From: Clostridia bacterium
Lineage (GTDB): Bacteria; Bacillota_A; Clostridia; Oscillospirales; CAG-272
Direction: 5' to 3'
Length of the DNA: 64,000 nt
NCBI GenBank assembly: GCA_017632155.1
Contig: JAGBRZ010000069.1
Coordinates: forward strand, 1 to 64,000
Shown here: piece after piece, positions 23,867 to 31,770 of the stretch
How the letters are laid out: every line of letters starts with the position of its first letter
Numbering within the stretch: position 1 is the first letter of the stretch
Program-made: the position numbers and the translations under genes
The notes under the pieces: generated by a model
Told to the model about the DNA's origin: nothing
The model's input: the letters and a program-made list of their open reading frames with translations, nothing else
Databases searched by the model: none

Positions 23867-25738
23867 ATGAAATTCAATTTTAAGCTTATCGTGCTTTTGC
23901 TTGCGCTGATACTTGCGCTTTCTGCCTTTGTCGGATGCTCGCCTGCGGGCACGGCTGATGAAACCACCGCTCCCACAGAGTCGGCAAATGCAACCGAAGC
24001 TCCCGAGACCGAGCCGATACCCGAAGGCCCGACCGTACTTAATCTCATCTCGGGCGGAAAATCAAACGTAAAGTTAGTTCGTCCCTCGGACCTCAAGACG
24101 GAGGATATACCCGTCAAGGTTGCGATCGAGATCAGAAAAGTTATCAACAACATCACGGACGTTAACCCCGACCTCGGCGATGACTGGATAAAGAAGGGCG
24201 AAAGCTACGACAGCTCCACCCTTGAGATCCTTGTCGGCGCAACCGCATATCCCGAAACCGCAGAGGTTATGAACAGCTTGACCTACGGTGAATATTCGAT
24301 CAAGGCTGTCGGCAACAAGATCGTTGTCTTCTCCTTCACCGATGCCGGATACAACAAGGCGCTGAGCGAGATGATCACTCTTCTCCGCAATGGGCTCACC
24401 GAGGAAGCGGACGGCACAAAAACTCTCGCGCTTGCCACAGACAAGCTCAACATCGTCAAAAAGCACGATGCCATGACCTCAAGCCTCCCCGTATACGAGG
24501 GCGGCGAGTTTTCCTCCGTCACAGATATGGGCGACGGATGCTACGGCGTTATCATCAATGATACCAACCCCGACCAGTACAAGGCTTATCTTAAAAAGCT
24601 CAACGATACCGGTTATCAGACTTACGCCGAGAACCAGATCGTCGGCAACCTTTTTGCAACCCTTTATACCGAAAAATACACCGTCAACGCGGGTTATTAC
24701 ATCAATAACAAGGAAGTCCGCGTTATCATTGAGCCGTTCCAGGATGATACCCTTCCCACAAAGAAGAGTGACGCCGCGCCCGTGACCACCTCGCAGATAT
24801 CAATGATCGGCGTTGAAGGTATTTACAACAAGGAATATCAGCAGAACGGTATGTGCATCATCTACCGTCTTTCCGACGGAAGCTTCGTCATCGTTGACGG
24901 CGGACACCACGGAAACTCGGGCATCTACGCCGCAAACATAATCAAGGCTCTGCGCGAGCAATCGAAGGATTACGCCAAGACCGACAAGGATATCACCATT
25001 GCGGCTTGGATCATCTCGCACCCGCACACTGACCATTTCGGCACTTTGATGAACGAATACAAGCAGTTCACCAAGTTCAATTTTGAGCGAATCATGTGCA
25101 ACTTCTGGCCCGAGGCGGCGTTTGATACCGCACAAAACACAACCGCAAGCTTTGCAACGGGTCTTTACAAGAACTATAACAAGACCGTTACCGTAGCGCG
25201 TGAGATCGGCGTTGATTACGTTGTTCCCCACGTTGGTCAGGTCTGGTGGTTCGGCGACACCGCGTTTGAGATCCTTTACACCCTTGATTCCTATCTGCCC
25301 AAGGTTGCAAACGCCTTCAACACCTCCTCCATCGTCTTCCGTTCGATCACAACCGACGCATCGGGCAAGAAGACGACCGCCATCATCACGGGTGACGCGA
25401 CCGGACACGCATTCAACATCTGCAACTCGATGTATAAGAACGAGCTCAAGTGCGACATTGTTCAGGTGGCGCATCACGGCGGCGGCACGGGCGGTGCAAA
25501 CAGCGGAACTCAGTCGGCATATTCGCTTATGAAGCCCTCCGTCATCCTTTGGCCCATTGGCGCAAACCATTATCCTGTGGTTGCTGCCAACACATATAAC
25601 CACGTCCTGCTCGAGGGCAAGAACCCCAACTACGCCGAGCTCTACGTCGCCGGATGGCAGGGCAACACGGTAACTCTCCCGCTTCCCTACACCCTCGGCA
25701 CAGCGATCACCAATAATATCGTTGAGCCGAAGAATTAA
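23867..25738 (+). CDS. Lipoprotein with shared N-domain and metallo-beta-lactamase domain (copy 3)
   Basis: A 623-aa paralogue. Lipobox FVGC with Cys24; shared domain with TLEILVGATAYPETAEV and GNKIVVFSFTDAGYNKA. The middle domain has YQTYAENQIVGNLFATLYTE; metal motifs are HPHTDHFG near 384, TGDATGHAF and AHHGGGTGG. It resembles copy 1 more than copy 2 in the catalytic half. The ribosome binding site TCAGGAGA is good. The upstream gap has TATAAT (23833-23838) but no -35, so it is probably co-transcribed with copy 2. Two hairpins follow its stop. The shared C-terminal ending GWQGNTVTLPLPYTLGTA occurs in all three copies. Confidence 0.85.
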   Translation: MKFNFKLIVLLLALILALSAFVGCSPAGTADETTAPTESANATEAPETEPIPEGPTVLNLISGGKSNVKLVRPSDLKTEDIPVKVAIEIRKVINNITDVNPDLGDDWIKKGESYDSSTLEILVGATAYPETAEVMNSLTYGEYSIKAVGNKIVVFSFTDAGYNKALSEMITLLRNGLTEEADGTKTLALATDKLNIVKKHDAMTSSLPVYEGGEFSSVTDMGDGCYGVIINDTNPDQYKAYLKKLNDTGYQTYAENQIVGNLFATLYTEKYTVNAGYYINNKEVRVIIEPFQDDTLPTKKSDAAPVTTSQISMIGVEGIYNKEYQQNGMCIIYRLSDGSFVIVDGGHHGNSGIYAANIIKALREQSKDYAKTDKDITIAAWIISHPHTDHFGTLMNEYKQFTKFNFERIMCNFWPEAAFDTAQNTTASFATGLYKNYNKTVTVAREIGVDYVVPHVGQVWWFGDTAFEILYTLDSYLPKVANAFNTSSIVFRSITTDASGKKTTAIITGDATGHAFNICNSMYKNELKCDIVQVAHHGGGTGGANSGTQSAYSLMKPSVILWPIGANHYPVVAANTYNHVLLEGKNPNYAELYVAGWQGNTVTLPLPYTLGTAITNNIVEPKN

Positions 25739-25791
25739 GTGACTGGTGACTAGTGGAAGGTAAAATTCCTCGCCGAAAGGCGAGGAATTTT
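25739..25791 (+). repeat. AGTGG-type repeat plus hairpin
   Basis: Degenerate GTGACTGGTGACTAGTGG directly after the stop codon, followed by the hairpin AAAATTCCTCGCC-GAAA-GGCGAGGAATTTT (25762-25791) and TCATT. The same two-module arrangement is found at 30812 and 44281. The hairpin with its T-run can also end transcription. Confidence 0.6.
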
Positions 25792-25803
25792 CATTATAAA
25801 ATA

Positions 25804-25830
25804 AAAATCCGCGCAAAATGCGCGGATTTT
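25804..25830. terminator. Bidirectional terminator
   Basis: AAAATCCGCGCA/TGCGCGGATTTT around AAA, between copy 3 and the convergent sigma/partner operon. Confidence 0.8.
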
Positions 25831-25865
25831 ACCTTGGTATATATTATTTTAGCACAATAATATTA

Positions 25866-27311
25866 TTATTCGTACACTGTATATATCGGATTGGAAATAA
25901 TAATTTTCTTTATATCCTCGCGCAATGTCAACATTTTTAGGGCTTCCAAATTTATATTATCTAACTCCACAGATATTATGGTAGTATATCCCGCACGCCA
26001 ATAAAGATGTTCTTTGATATTCATATCTTTAAGTTCTGAAATATCAATGCATCCATATTCAAATGACTTAGAAATTATTTTAAATTCAATGCATGTTGAC
26101 TTGTTTTTGAATTCTTGTATCGCCATATTTAAATTAGCATAGAACTCATCAGCGTTAGATATATTCTTTTTGTATTCACCACGCATTCCGTCAAAAGAGA
26201 TTTTTGAATAATCAAAGCCCGTTGTAGTACGTTCTATCACATAGTCATCAGAGATGTCACTAATCGGATAAGCCTCATAAAAATCATCCTCTAGCAGCGG
26301 CACAAATGTAAACGGTATCATTTTCCAACTATTAGAAACACTCAATAATTGATCATAAGATACAATGATATACAGCTTACCGTTCACCTCTCCGGTAATA
26401 AACCCAAGCTCCTCAAAAGTGCTCACGTCTTTTTCTTTGTATCTGCAAAAATAAGCGTTACGCATTTCTGCCACCTTATCTTCAAAGTCATCGAGCACCG
26501 AGCAATATGTGTCATAGTCCTCTTGTGCTTTATCTTTTAAGAACACACCGTCTATGATGTATCTCGACAAAGTTAAAGGATCATAATAGTTTATAAGATC
26601 CACAATTCTATCATAGTCTTTTTCCATCATACATCTGCCGCGTATTTCAACTATCGGCTCATCTTGCGGAACTCCGGTGGTAGTAATTACATCTTTACCA
26701 TACTTAAGGATCTCCCCATATTCCAGCAAATTGCGCAACACATTTATTTGTCTCGCCGGATGAGTAGTCTGTTCGTAAAGTTGCCTATAAGATTTTCCTT
26801 CATATAAGTAGTTTTCATAGAAAGACTTTTCATCGCGTCTAAAAACGTTAATTGCAAACATATGGTTTTTGTCTGCAATATTGATTTGGTTATATAACAT
26901 AAGCAAATAATCAAGACTTTCCGATATTTCTATTCCATTCCAGTCCACATAATTCAGATCAGCATTAGCACTCAAAGCATTATTGTGACCTTGATGAATC
27001 ACATTTTTCGGATCAAAAACCGGCGGATCTACTTTTATCGGCGCTTCGGTCGTGACATCTTCCGGCGGGGTGGTTTCTTCGCTGCCGGGGGTAGTTTCGA
27101 CTACCGGTGGGTTCGGGGGCTGCGATATCCTCATTGCAAGGGGGATGACGGTGCAGGCGATCAGAGCGATGCAAGCCGCCGATACAGTCCATCTCATAGC
27201 GCTTTTTGTGACTGTTCTTCTCTTTCTTAATTTTTCTTTGATTTCAAAATACCTTTCGATCAGCCCCGTGTCAAGTCCTTCAAGGGCATCGATCAATATT
27301 TCTCGGTTCAT
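25866..27311 (-). CDS. Membrane protein partnered with a sigma factor (anti-sigma candidate, 481 aa)
   Basis: A short cytoplasmic N-terminus (ILIDALEGLDTGLIERYFEI) is followed by basic residues and one transmembrane helix (about 41-60, VSAACIALIACTVIPLAM). A Pro/Thr/Glu linker and a large extracytoplasmic region of about 380 residues come next; I do not recognise that region. The N-terminal helix resembles that of the partner at 32389-33468 (LIEAFDYIDPKYIAEVGESL), suggesting the same way of binding a sigma factor. The gene overlaps the sigma gene by 4 bp (ATGA). The AT-rich, Ile/Asp/Tyr-rich external domain could sense an envelope signal. No protease or kinase motif is visible. Confidence 0.75.
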   Translation of the reverse strand: MNREILIDALEGLDTGLIERYFEIKEKLRKRRTVTKSAMRWTVSAACIALIACTVIPLAMRISQPPNPPVVETTPGSEETTPPEDVTTEAPIKVDPPVFDPKNVIHQGHNNALSANADLNYVDWNGIEISESLDYLLMLYNQINIADKNHMFAINVFRRDEKSFYENYLYEGKSYRQLYEQTTHPARQINVLRNLLEYGEILKYGKDVITTTGVPQDEPIVEIRGRCMMEKDYDRIVDLINYYDPLTLSRYIIDGVFLKDKAQEDYDTYCSVLDDFEDKVAEMRNAYFCRYKEKDVSTFEELGFITGEVNGKLYIIVSYDQLLSVSNSWKMIPFTFVPLLEDDFYEAYPISDISDDYVIERTTTGFDYSKISFDGMRGEYKKNISNADEFYANLNMAIQEFKNKSTCIEFKIISKSFEYGCIDISELKDMNIKEHLYWRAGYTTIISVELDNINLEALKMLTLREDIKKIIISNPIYTVYE

Positions 27312-27877
27312 ATATATACCCCATTTCTTTCAAGGTGTTCGCGCAAGCCCTCCTTGATCTTTTCAAGCTCACGGTAGACCGTCGCAATGCCCACGGAAAG
27401 CTCGTCCGCAAGGCTTTGCGGCGTTTGAGCCATATAATACTTACCGATAAAGATATACTGCCGCCGCTCGGGCAGTGACTTCACGTAACCGTTTATAAGC
27501 TCCGCAAGTTCACGCGCGCCTTGCTCGTCGGTGTTATCGGGCAGTGTTGCCGCAAGCTCCTCTATCGATTCGGTAAACTCGGAGGGAATACGCTTCTTTG
27601 CGTTTTTTTCTTTGTATTTGTTGATCGCGATCCTTTTGATTATCTGCGTTAAGTACGCGGGAAATTTTTGCGGTCGCTCGGGCGGGATCGCGTTCCAAAC
27701 GCCGAGATATGTATCGTTCTTGCATTCCTCGCAATCAAGACCATCGTGCAAAATGTTATATGCGATGCGGTAAAGCATTGCACCGTAAACCTCATCCGTC
27801 ACACGTATTGCACTCTCGTCACGCAGAAAATACAGCTCGATTATCCGCTCATCGCTGATCTTATCTTTGCGTTTCAT
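27308..27877 (-). CDS. RNA polymerase sigma factor, sigma-70 family (ECF-like)
   Basis: A 189-aa sigma factor. Region 2 is around residues 8-85 (ISDERIIELYFLRDESAI, DCEECKNDTYLGVWNAIPP, KFPAYLTQIIKRIAINKYK). Region 4 has SLPERRQYIFIGKYYM and the helix-turn-helix QSLADELSVGIATVYRELE. The DCEECKNDTYLGVWN segment is shared with the sigma factor at 33465-34022 (DSEECVNDTLLALWN), so the two are close paralogues. It is coupled to the membrane partner by a 4-bp overlap. AAAGGAGG lies 5 nt before the start. The upstream motif at 27906-27924 is similar to that of its paralogue. Confidence 0.88.
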   Translation of the reverse strand: MKRKDKISDERIIELYFLRDESAIRVTDEVYGAMLYRIAYNILHDGLDCEECKNDTYLGVWNAIPPERPQKFPAYLTQIIKRIAINKYKEKNAKKRIPSEFTESIEELAATLPDNTDEQGARELAELINGYVKSLPERRQYIFIGKYYMAQTPQSLADELSVGIATVYRELEKIKEGLREHLERNGVYI

Positions 27878-27905
27878 ATTGCCTCCTTTCGTAGTCTAAA
27901 AGCGC

Positions 27906-27924
27906 TTTCACTTATATATGACAA
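27906..27924 (-). promoter_or_regulatory. Shared sigma-gene upstream motif
   Basis: Minus strand TGTCATATATAAGTGAAAG. It closely matches GCGATATATAGGGTGAAAG upstream of the sigma gene at 34022. It may be an autoregulatory element of this sigma class; no common -35 was seen. Confidence 0.4.
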
Positions 27925-27953
27925 GGTTTTCTTGAATATTTATCATAATTTTG

Positions 27954-27983
27954 AAAAAATCCGCGCCCAAGGCGCGGATTTTT
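27954..27983 (-). terminator. Terminator of the dnaX-ybaB-recR operon
   Basis: AAAATCCGCGCC/GGCGCGGATTTT with CAA loop; six T residues follow on the minus strand. It closes the hairpin array after recR. Confidence 0.85.
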
Positions 27984-27991
27984 ACCTTCAT

Positions 27992-28071
27992 TCCGCCTTT
28001 GGCGGATTATCATTCGGCGCAAGCCGATTATCATTCTGCCGAAGGCAGATTATCATTCGAGCGAAGCGAGA
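27992..28071 (-). repeat. Hairpin array in the recR 3' untranslated region
   Basis: Four units start at 27992, 28014, 28035 and 28057 with 21-22-nt period. Stems are TCCGCC, TCGGC, TCTGCC and TCGAGC (the last with two mismatches), with linker TTATCAT between them (ATGATAA on the minus strand). The array starts directly at the recR stop codon. Same family as 17378-17606. Confidence 0.8.
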
Positions 28072-28671
28072 TCAATACTCTTTTCGTCCATCGAATGCAC
28101 AAGCCAGCGTATGCGCATCCGCAAACTCAAGCTCTCCGCCAACGGGAATGCCGTTTGCGATTCTTGTGACCTTGATGCCCGCGGGCTTCAAAAGACGGGA
28201 AATATACATCGCGGTCGCCTCTCCCTCGGTGGTCGGGTTGGTGGCAATGATGACCTCTTTTATGTCCTCGGACGCAACTCTTTCGATAAGCTCGCGGAGC
28301 TTGATATCGTCGGGCGTGATGTTCTGCATCGGCGAGAGCATGCCGTGGAGAACGTGATAAACGCCCGAATACTCGCGCACCTTCTCGATCGCCATCAGCG
28401 AGCGGGTATCTGCAACAACACAAACCGTGGTGCGGTCACGCGAAAGATCCGAGCAGATCGGGCAAACGTCGAGGTCGGTCAGATTCTGACAAACGGGACA
28501 GCAATGAATGTTGCGCTTGGCTTCAAGGATCGCCTCGGCAAATCTTTCCGCCTCCTCATTGGTCATATCAACGACCGAAAAGGCAAGACGCATCGCCGTG
28601 CGCTTGCCAACTCCGCCGAGCTTGCCGAATTGCTCGGCAAGAAGCTCAAGCGATTTTATGCTTTCGGACAT
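28072..28671 (-). CDS. recR: Recombination protein RecR
   Basis: A 199-aa RecR. The N-terminal helix-hairpin-helix is GGVGKRTAMRLAFSV, the C4 zinc finger is CCPVCQNLTDLDVCPICSD (residues about 57-76), and the Toprim domain starts at TTVCVVADTRSLMAIEK, with HGMLSPM and VIIATNPTTEGEATA. It acts in gap repair with RecF and RecO, encircling DNA. Length is standard. It is the last gene of the dnaX-ybaB-recR operon, 2 bp after ybaB, an order conserved in Bacillota. An unusual hairpin array follows the stop codon. Confidence 0.97.
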   Translation of the reverse strand: MSESIKSLELLAEQFGKLGGVGKRTAMRLAFSVVDMTNEEAERFAEAILEAKRNIHCCPVCQNLTDLDVCPICSDLSRDRTTVCVVADTRSLMAIEKVREYSGVYHVLHGMLSPMQNITPDDIKLRELIERVASEDIKEVIIATNPTTEGEATAMYISRLLKPAGIKVTRIANGIPVGGELEFADAHTLACAFDGRKEY

Positions 28672-28673
28672 GA

Positions 28674-29024
28674 TCAGAACGCTCCGTCGGGAATGCCGTA
28701 TTTAGCGGCAAGTGCCGACATCTCGGACGCGGATGCATCCTGAACTCTCTTGATACCTTCGTTGACTGCCGCAACGATGATATCCTCAAGAGTTTCGGGA
28801 TCGTCGGGATCGATGATCTCGGGTTCGATCTTGATCTCGGTCACGCGAAGAGTGCCGTCGATCTTGAGATTGACTGCTCCGCCGCCTGCCGCAACTTCGT
28901 ATTCACGGGATTCGAGATCAGCCGCGAGAGTTTCTCTCTCCTCCTGGAACTTCTGTACCTGGCGCATCATAGCGTCCATATTCTGGGGTCCGCCCCCAAC
29001 TCCCTTGGGAAGTCTGACTTTCAT
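28674..29024 (-). CDS. ybaB: YbaB/EbfC nucleoid-associated protein
   Basis: A 116-aa member of the YbaB/EbfC family, forming tweezer-like dimers that bind DNA. Typical features are the N-terminal Gly/Met-rich part (GGVGGGPQNMDAMMRQVQKF), a central coiled helix, the AGGGAVNLKIDGTLRVTEI strands and the DPDDPETLEDIIVAAVNEG motif. It sits between dnaX and recR as in Bacillus (yaaK). AAGGTATATAAACA upstream provides only a modest ribosome binding site. Confidence 0.95.
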   Translation of the reverse strand: MKVRLPKGVGGGPQNMDAMMRQVQKFQEERETLAADLESREYEVAAGGGAVNLKIDGTLRVTEIKIEPEIIDPDDPETLEDIIVAAVNEGIKRVQDASASEMSALAAKYGIPDGAF

Positions 29025-29056
29025 TGTTTATATACCTTCCTTAATATAAATATGTC

Positions 29057-30796
29057 TTAATTGTTTTCCTCGGCAAGCTCATTCAGCTCGTCCATGAGTA
29101 TTTTTGCATCTGTCGGTGCCTCGCCCTTTTTGACGAGCTCGAAGAGGATGCTCTTTTCATCTATCGGTCTGTCGAGTGCAACGGATGCCGCAGAGCAGAA
29201 CGCGCGGAATTTATCGGGAAGTGAGAGCATCGTTTTGGTCAGCGACTGCGAATAGCAGATGACGATGCGGTCGTTCTCGTCGAAATATGCATTTTCGGTT
29301 TTAAGAAGTGCGCTTATCATAGGCGCGGTGGACTCGAAGGAGTCAAGAATCTCCGCCCACTGTCTGATCTGGCGCAGAACGCGCTCCTTCTTTACCGTAG
29401 GCGCGGGCGCGGGCACAGCGGGCGCGGGTCTCGGCTCTGCTCTCTTCACGGGAGCGGGAGCGGGTGCAGGCGCGGACTTGGGTGCTTGCTTCTTGACTGG
29501 CACGGCATCCGCGGGCACGTAGGGCACGAAATCGTCATCCGCGGGCGGAATGTCGTAATCATCGAATGGAGGCGGCTCGCCGAAATCATCAAAAGAGGGC
29601 GGCGCAGTCTGCGGAGCGGGCTGAGGTGCGGGTGCGGCGGGAACTCCCATCGCGATCTTCGCCTCAAGCGCGGAAATTCTTGCAAGAAGCGCCTCGGGTG
29701 TTGTTCCGAGTTTTTCATCCGAAAGACGGACGAGTGTCAGCTCGGCAACCGTTCTTCTTGAAGCACCGGGGCGTTGCATTGAGGAATAAGCATCGTCAAG
29801 CAGACGGCAATGATATGAAAGCATCTCGCGCGAAAACGCAGCCGCATCGGCGGCAAGGCGCTCGGTTTCGCTGTCGGTAAGATCAAGATATTTGGATGCG
29901 GACGCGCGCGCCGTCTTCATAACAAGCATATCGCGGTAATACTCGATAAGCTCCTGCCAGAAAACGCCGAGGTCGGATGCCGAGGCATCGATCTCTGCAA
30001 TTATCTCAAACAGACGGGCGCAGTTTTTTGATGTGATGGCGCGGACGGTCTCGCTCATCGCCTCGCGTCCGCGAACACCGATGGTCTCGCTGACCGTTGC
30101 GGCGTTTACCTCGCGTCCCGCAGCGGCGCAGAGCTCGAAAAGGCTGATCGCGTCGCGCATTCCTCCCGTTGCAAGTCGCGCAAGCATCAGCGCGGCATCA
30201 TCGGTGAGGGTGATATTTTCTTCGTTTGCTATATAATTAAGTCTTGAAACAAGAACAGGGGTTGAAATTCTTCTGAAATCAAATCGCTGACAGCGCGAGA
30301 TGACGGTTGCGGGGAGCTTTTGCATCTCGGTGGTCGCAAGAATGAAAACAACGTGCTCGGGCGGCTCCTCGAGGGTTTTGAGAAGCGCGTTGAATGCCGA
30401 GGTGGTGAGCATATGGACCTCGTCGATGATGTAAACTCTCTTTTTGACGTTCGAGGGAGTATAAACGACCTCGTCGAGGATGCCTCTGATATCATCGACC
30501 TTGTTGTTCGATGCCGCGTCCATTTCGAGAACGTCGGTCGTCGTGCCGTCAAGAATTGCACGGCAGGAGGGGCACTCGCCGCAAGGGTTGCCGTTTTTCG
30601 GATTCTCGCAGTTTACTGCACGTGAGAGGATCTTCGCGCAGGTGGTCTTACCCGTTCCGCGCGAGCCGCAGAAAAGATAGGCATGGCAAAAAAGACCGCG
30701 CTCGGTCTCGTATTTGAGAATATCGGTAATATGCTCCTGACCGCAGACCGAATCGAAGTCGGTAGGTCGCCATTTACGATATAAAGCCTGATGCAT
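29057..30796 (-). CDS. dnaX: DNA polymerase III subunits gamma and tau
   Basis: A 579-aa clamp-loader ATPase starting MHQALYRKWRP (ATG at 30796, GAGGAAC upstream). Motifs: Walker A FCGSRGTGKTT near residue 43, the zinc-binding Cys set in CENPKNGNPCGECPSC near 64-79, Walker B IIDEVHML near 122 and sensor 1 FILATTE near 152. The C-terminal third has a Pro/Ala-rich linker (PAPAPAPVKRAEPRPAP) followed by a tau-like domain. No slippery A-run for frameshifting stood out. The ribosome binding site follows immediately after an AGTGGA repeat belonging to the four-helix-bundle cassette, so that cassette separates dnaX from the SRP RNA. Confidence 0.96.
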   Translation of the reverse strand: MHQALYRKWRPTDFDSVCGQEHITDILKYETERGLFCHAYLFCGSRGTGKTTCAKILSRAVNCENPKNGNPCGECPSCRAILDGTTTDVLEMDAASNNKVDDIRGILDEVVYTPSNVKKRVYIIDEVHMLTTSAFNALLKTLEEPPEHVVFILATTEMQKLPATVISRCQRFDFRRISTPVLVSRLNYIANEENITLTDDAALMLARLATGGMRDAISLFELCAAAGREVNAATVSETIGVRGREAMSETVRAITSKNCARLFEIIAEIDASASDLGVFWQELIEYYRDMLVMKTARASASKYLDLTDSETERLAADAAAFSREMLSYHCRLLDDAYSSMQRPGASRRTVAELTLVRLSDEKLGTTPEALLARISALEAKIAMGVPAAPAPQPAPQTAPPSFDDFGEPPPFDDYDIPPADDDFVPYVPADAVPVKKQAPKSAPAPAPAPVKRAEPRPAPAVPAPAPTVKKERVLRQIRQWAEILDSFESTAPMISALLKTENAYFDENDRIVICYSQSLTKTMLSLPDKFRAFCSAASVALDRPIDEKSILFELVKKGEAPTDAKILMDELNELAEENN

Positions 30797-30811
30797 GTGC
30801 TCGTTCCTCGC

Positions 30812-30872
30812 AAGTGTAAAGTGGAAAGTGGAAAGTGAAAAGTTATGGTAATTTTTCGCCAAGGCGAAAAAT
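30812..30872. repeat. AGTGGAAAGTG repeat plus hairpin (left arm of cassette)
   Basis: AAGTGTAAAGTGGAAAGTGG and following AAAGTGAAAAG (30812-30842), then the hairpin ATTTTTCGCC-AA-GGCGAAAAAT (30851-30872). It mirrors the modules at 31261-31325 on the other side of the four-helix-bundle gene. Confidence 0.75.
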
Positions 30873-30886
30873 ATTTAACTATGTTC

Positions 30887-31240
30887 TCACTTGGTTTTGT
30901 TTTTTGTATTACTGATTGATATTAAAATTGAGATTAATTCTTTGACGTCAGATTCTAAGCTAAAAAACTCTTTGTCTGACAAATATTCGGTGGCGTGTAA
31001 AAGACGCATCCAATAATATGCTTCGTAGGCTTCTTTCAAAGCAATAGCAATCTTGGCATAAAAATCTGCTTTTGTTTGCCCCATTTGAGCTTCACTGACA
31101 TTAGCACCTATACTTGTTCCGCAGCGCATCAGTTGTTTTGACATAATATACTCGTGTTTATTTTCACGTAGATAGTCATACAGCTTGACAATTCTTATGG
31201 CAAAGTTAATGCTTTTATCTTCAATAATTGCTCTTTTCAT
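30887..31240 (-). CDS. Four-helix-bundle protein (23S rRNA intervening-sequence family)
   Basis: A 117-aa protein started at the ATG at 31240 with GAGG 6 nt upstream. It has the features of the PF05635 four-helix-bundle family: INFAIRIVKLYDYLRENKHEY, the conserved RCGTSIGANVSEA turn near residues 42-54, KADFYAKIAIALKEAYEAYYW, and a last helix VKELISILISI. The family was first seen in intervening sequences of 23S rRNA genes, and relatives accompany diversity-generating retroelements. Function is unknown; nucleic-acid binding by a pentameric ring is assumed. AT-rich codons contrast with dnaX. The gene is bounded on both sides by inverted AGTGGA repeats and hairpins, so it looks like an inserted cassette. 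Confidence 0.85.
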   Translation of the reverse strand: MKRAIIEDKSINFAIRIVKLYDYLRENKHEYIMSKQLMRCGTSIGANVSEAQMGQTKADFYAKIAIALKEAYEAYYWMRLLHATEYLSDKEFFSLESDVKELISILISISNTKNKTK

Positions 31241-31260
31241 ACCATACCTCAAAAAATGGA

Positions 31261-31325
31261 AATTTCCGAGCGAAGCAAGGAAATTCACCTAAACTTTACA
31301 CTTTTCACTTTCCACTTTTCACTTC
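31261..31325. repeat. Hairpin plus AGTGGA repeat (right arm of cassette)
   Basis: Hairpin AATTTCC/GGAAATT (31261-31285), then ACTTTACACTTTTCACTTT and further CCACTTTTCACTTC (31291-31325), the inverse of the 30812-30842 repeat. Confidence 0.75.
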
Positions 31326-31369
31326 TTATTTTGCAGCCAATTTTCAAAGAAAATTGGCTGCAAAATAAG
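31325..31369. repeat. Perfect 21-bp inverted repeat
   Basis: Stem from 31325-31345 (CTTATTTTGCAGCC...) and 31349-31369 with an AAA loop. It sits between the SRP RNA 3' end and the four-helix-bundle cassette. No T-run follows on either strand, so it is probably part of the inserted element rather than a terminator. Confidence 0.7.
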
Positions 31370-31400
31370 ACCATACACCCCAAAATCGAACTTCACATTT

Positions 31401-31658
31401 GCGCGTTAGTCCCTTTCTCTGCTCGGGGCAGGCGTCCTCGCGGCACATCGCACTAACTGCTTAATGCTGCTTGGTTCCCCACCTGACATGGTTCACAGCG
31501 CACGATTGCGCAAGACCCACCCTTCAACACAGAGAAAGAGTCGCAGACCGCATCCGATCCGCCCTCAAAAGGGGAATGAACCCCCGCTATAGCGGATTTC
31601 GGGTACAGGACACCGCTAACTCCCCGGCTGGTATGGCCTTATTTCACAGCCAACGCCG
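31401..31658 (-). ncRNA. ffs: Signal recognition particle RNA (large bacterial type)
   Basis: The minus strand contains the domain IV core GTCAGGTGGGGAACCAAG with the GGAA tetraloop (31465-31490), then CAGCATTAAGCAG. The 5' part has GGGGAGTTAGCGGTGTCCTG and CCGCTATAGCGG, matching the Alu-like domain of Bacillus scRNA. The ends pair through GGCGTT (31652-31657) and AACGC (31401-31408), giving about 258 nt; exact ends are approximate. Its position upstream of dnaX-ybaB-recR matches Bacillus subtilis. Confidence 0.93.
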
Positions 31659-31681
31659 TAAAATAAATGATTTACCTTAAT

Positions 31682-31710
31682 ATTATAACAGATTTCAATC
31701 AATAATGCAA
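31682..31710 (-). promoter_or_regulatory. Promoter of the SRP RNA
   Basis: Minus strand TTGCAT (31705-31710), 17-bp spacer, TATAAT (31682-31687). Confidence 0.8.
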
Positions 31711-31770
31711 GAGGTATGAAAGATTTTAACGAAAAGTTTATAAACGGAGATTAATTGCATAATAATACAA

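Noticed and set aside
19980..25738. DNA-uptake (ComEC) genes
   Set aside because: Only the metallo-beta-lactamase fold is shared; there are no channel helices and the proteins are lipoproteins.
30887..31240. Part of a diversity-generating retroelement (Avd-like)
   Set aside because: No reverse transcriptase, template repeat or variable repeat is present near the gene.
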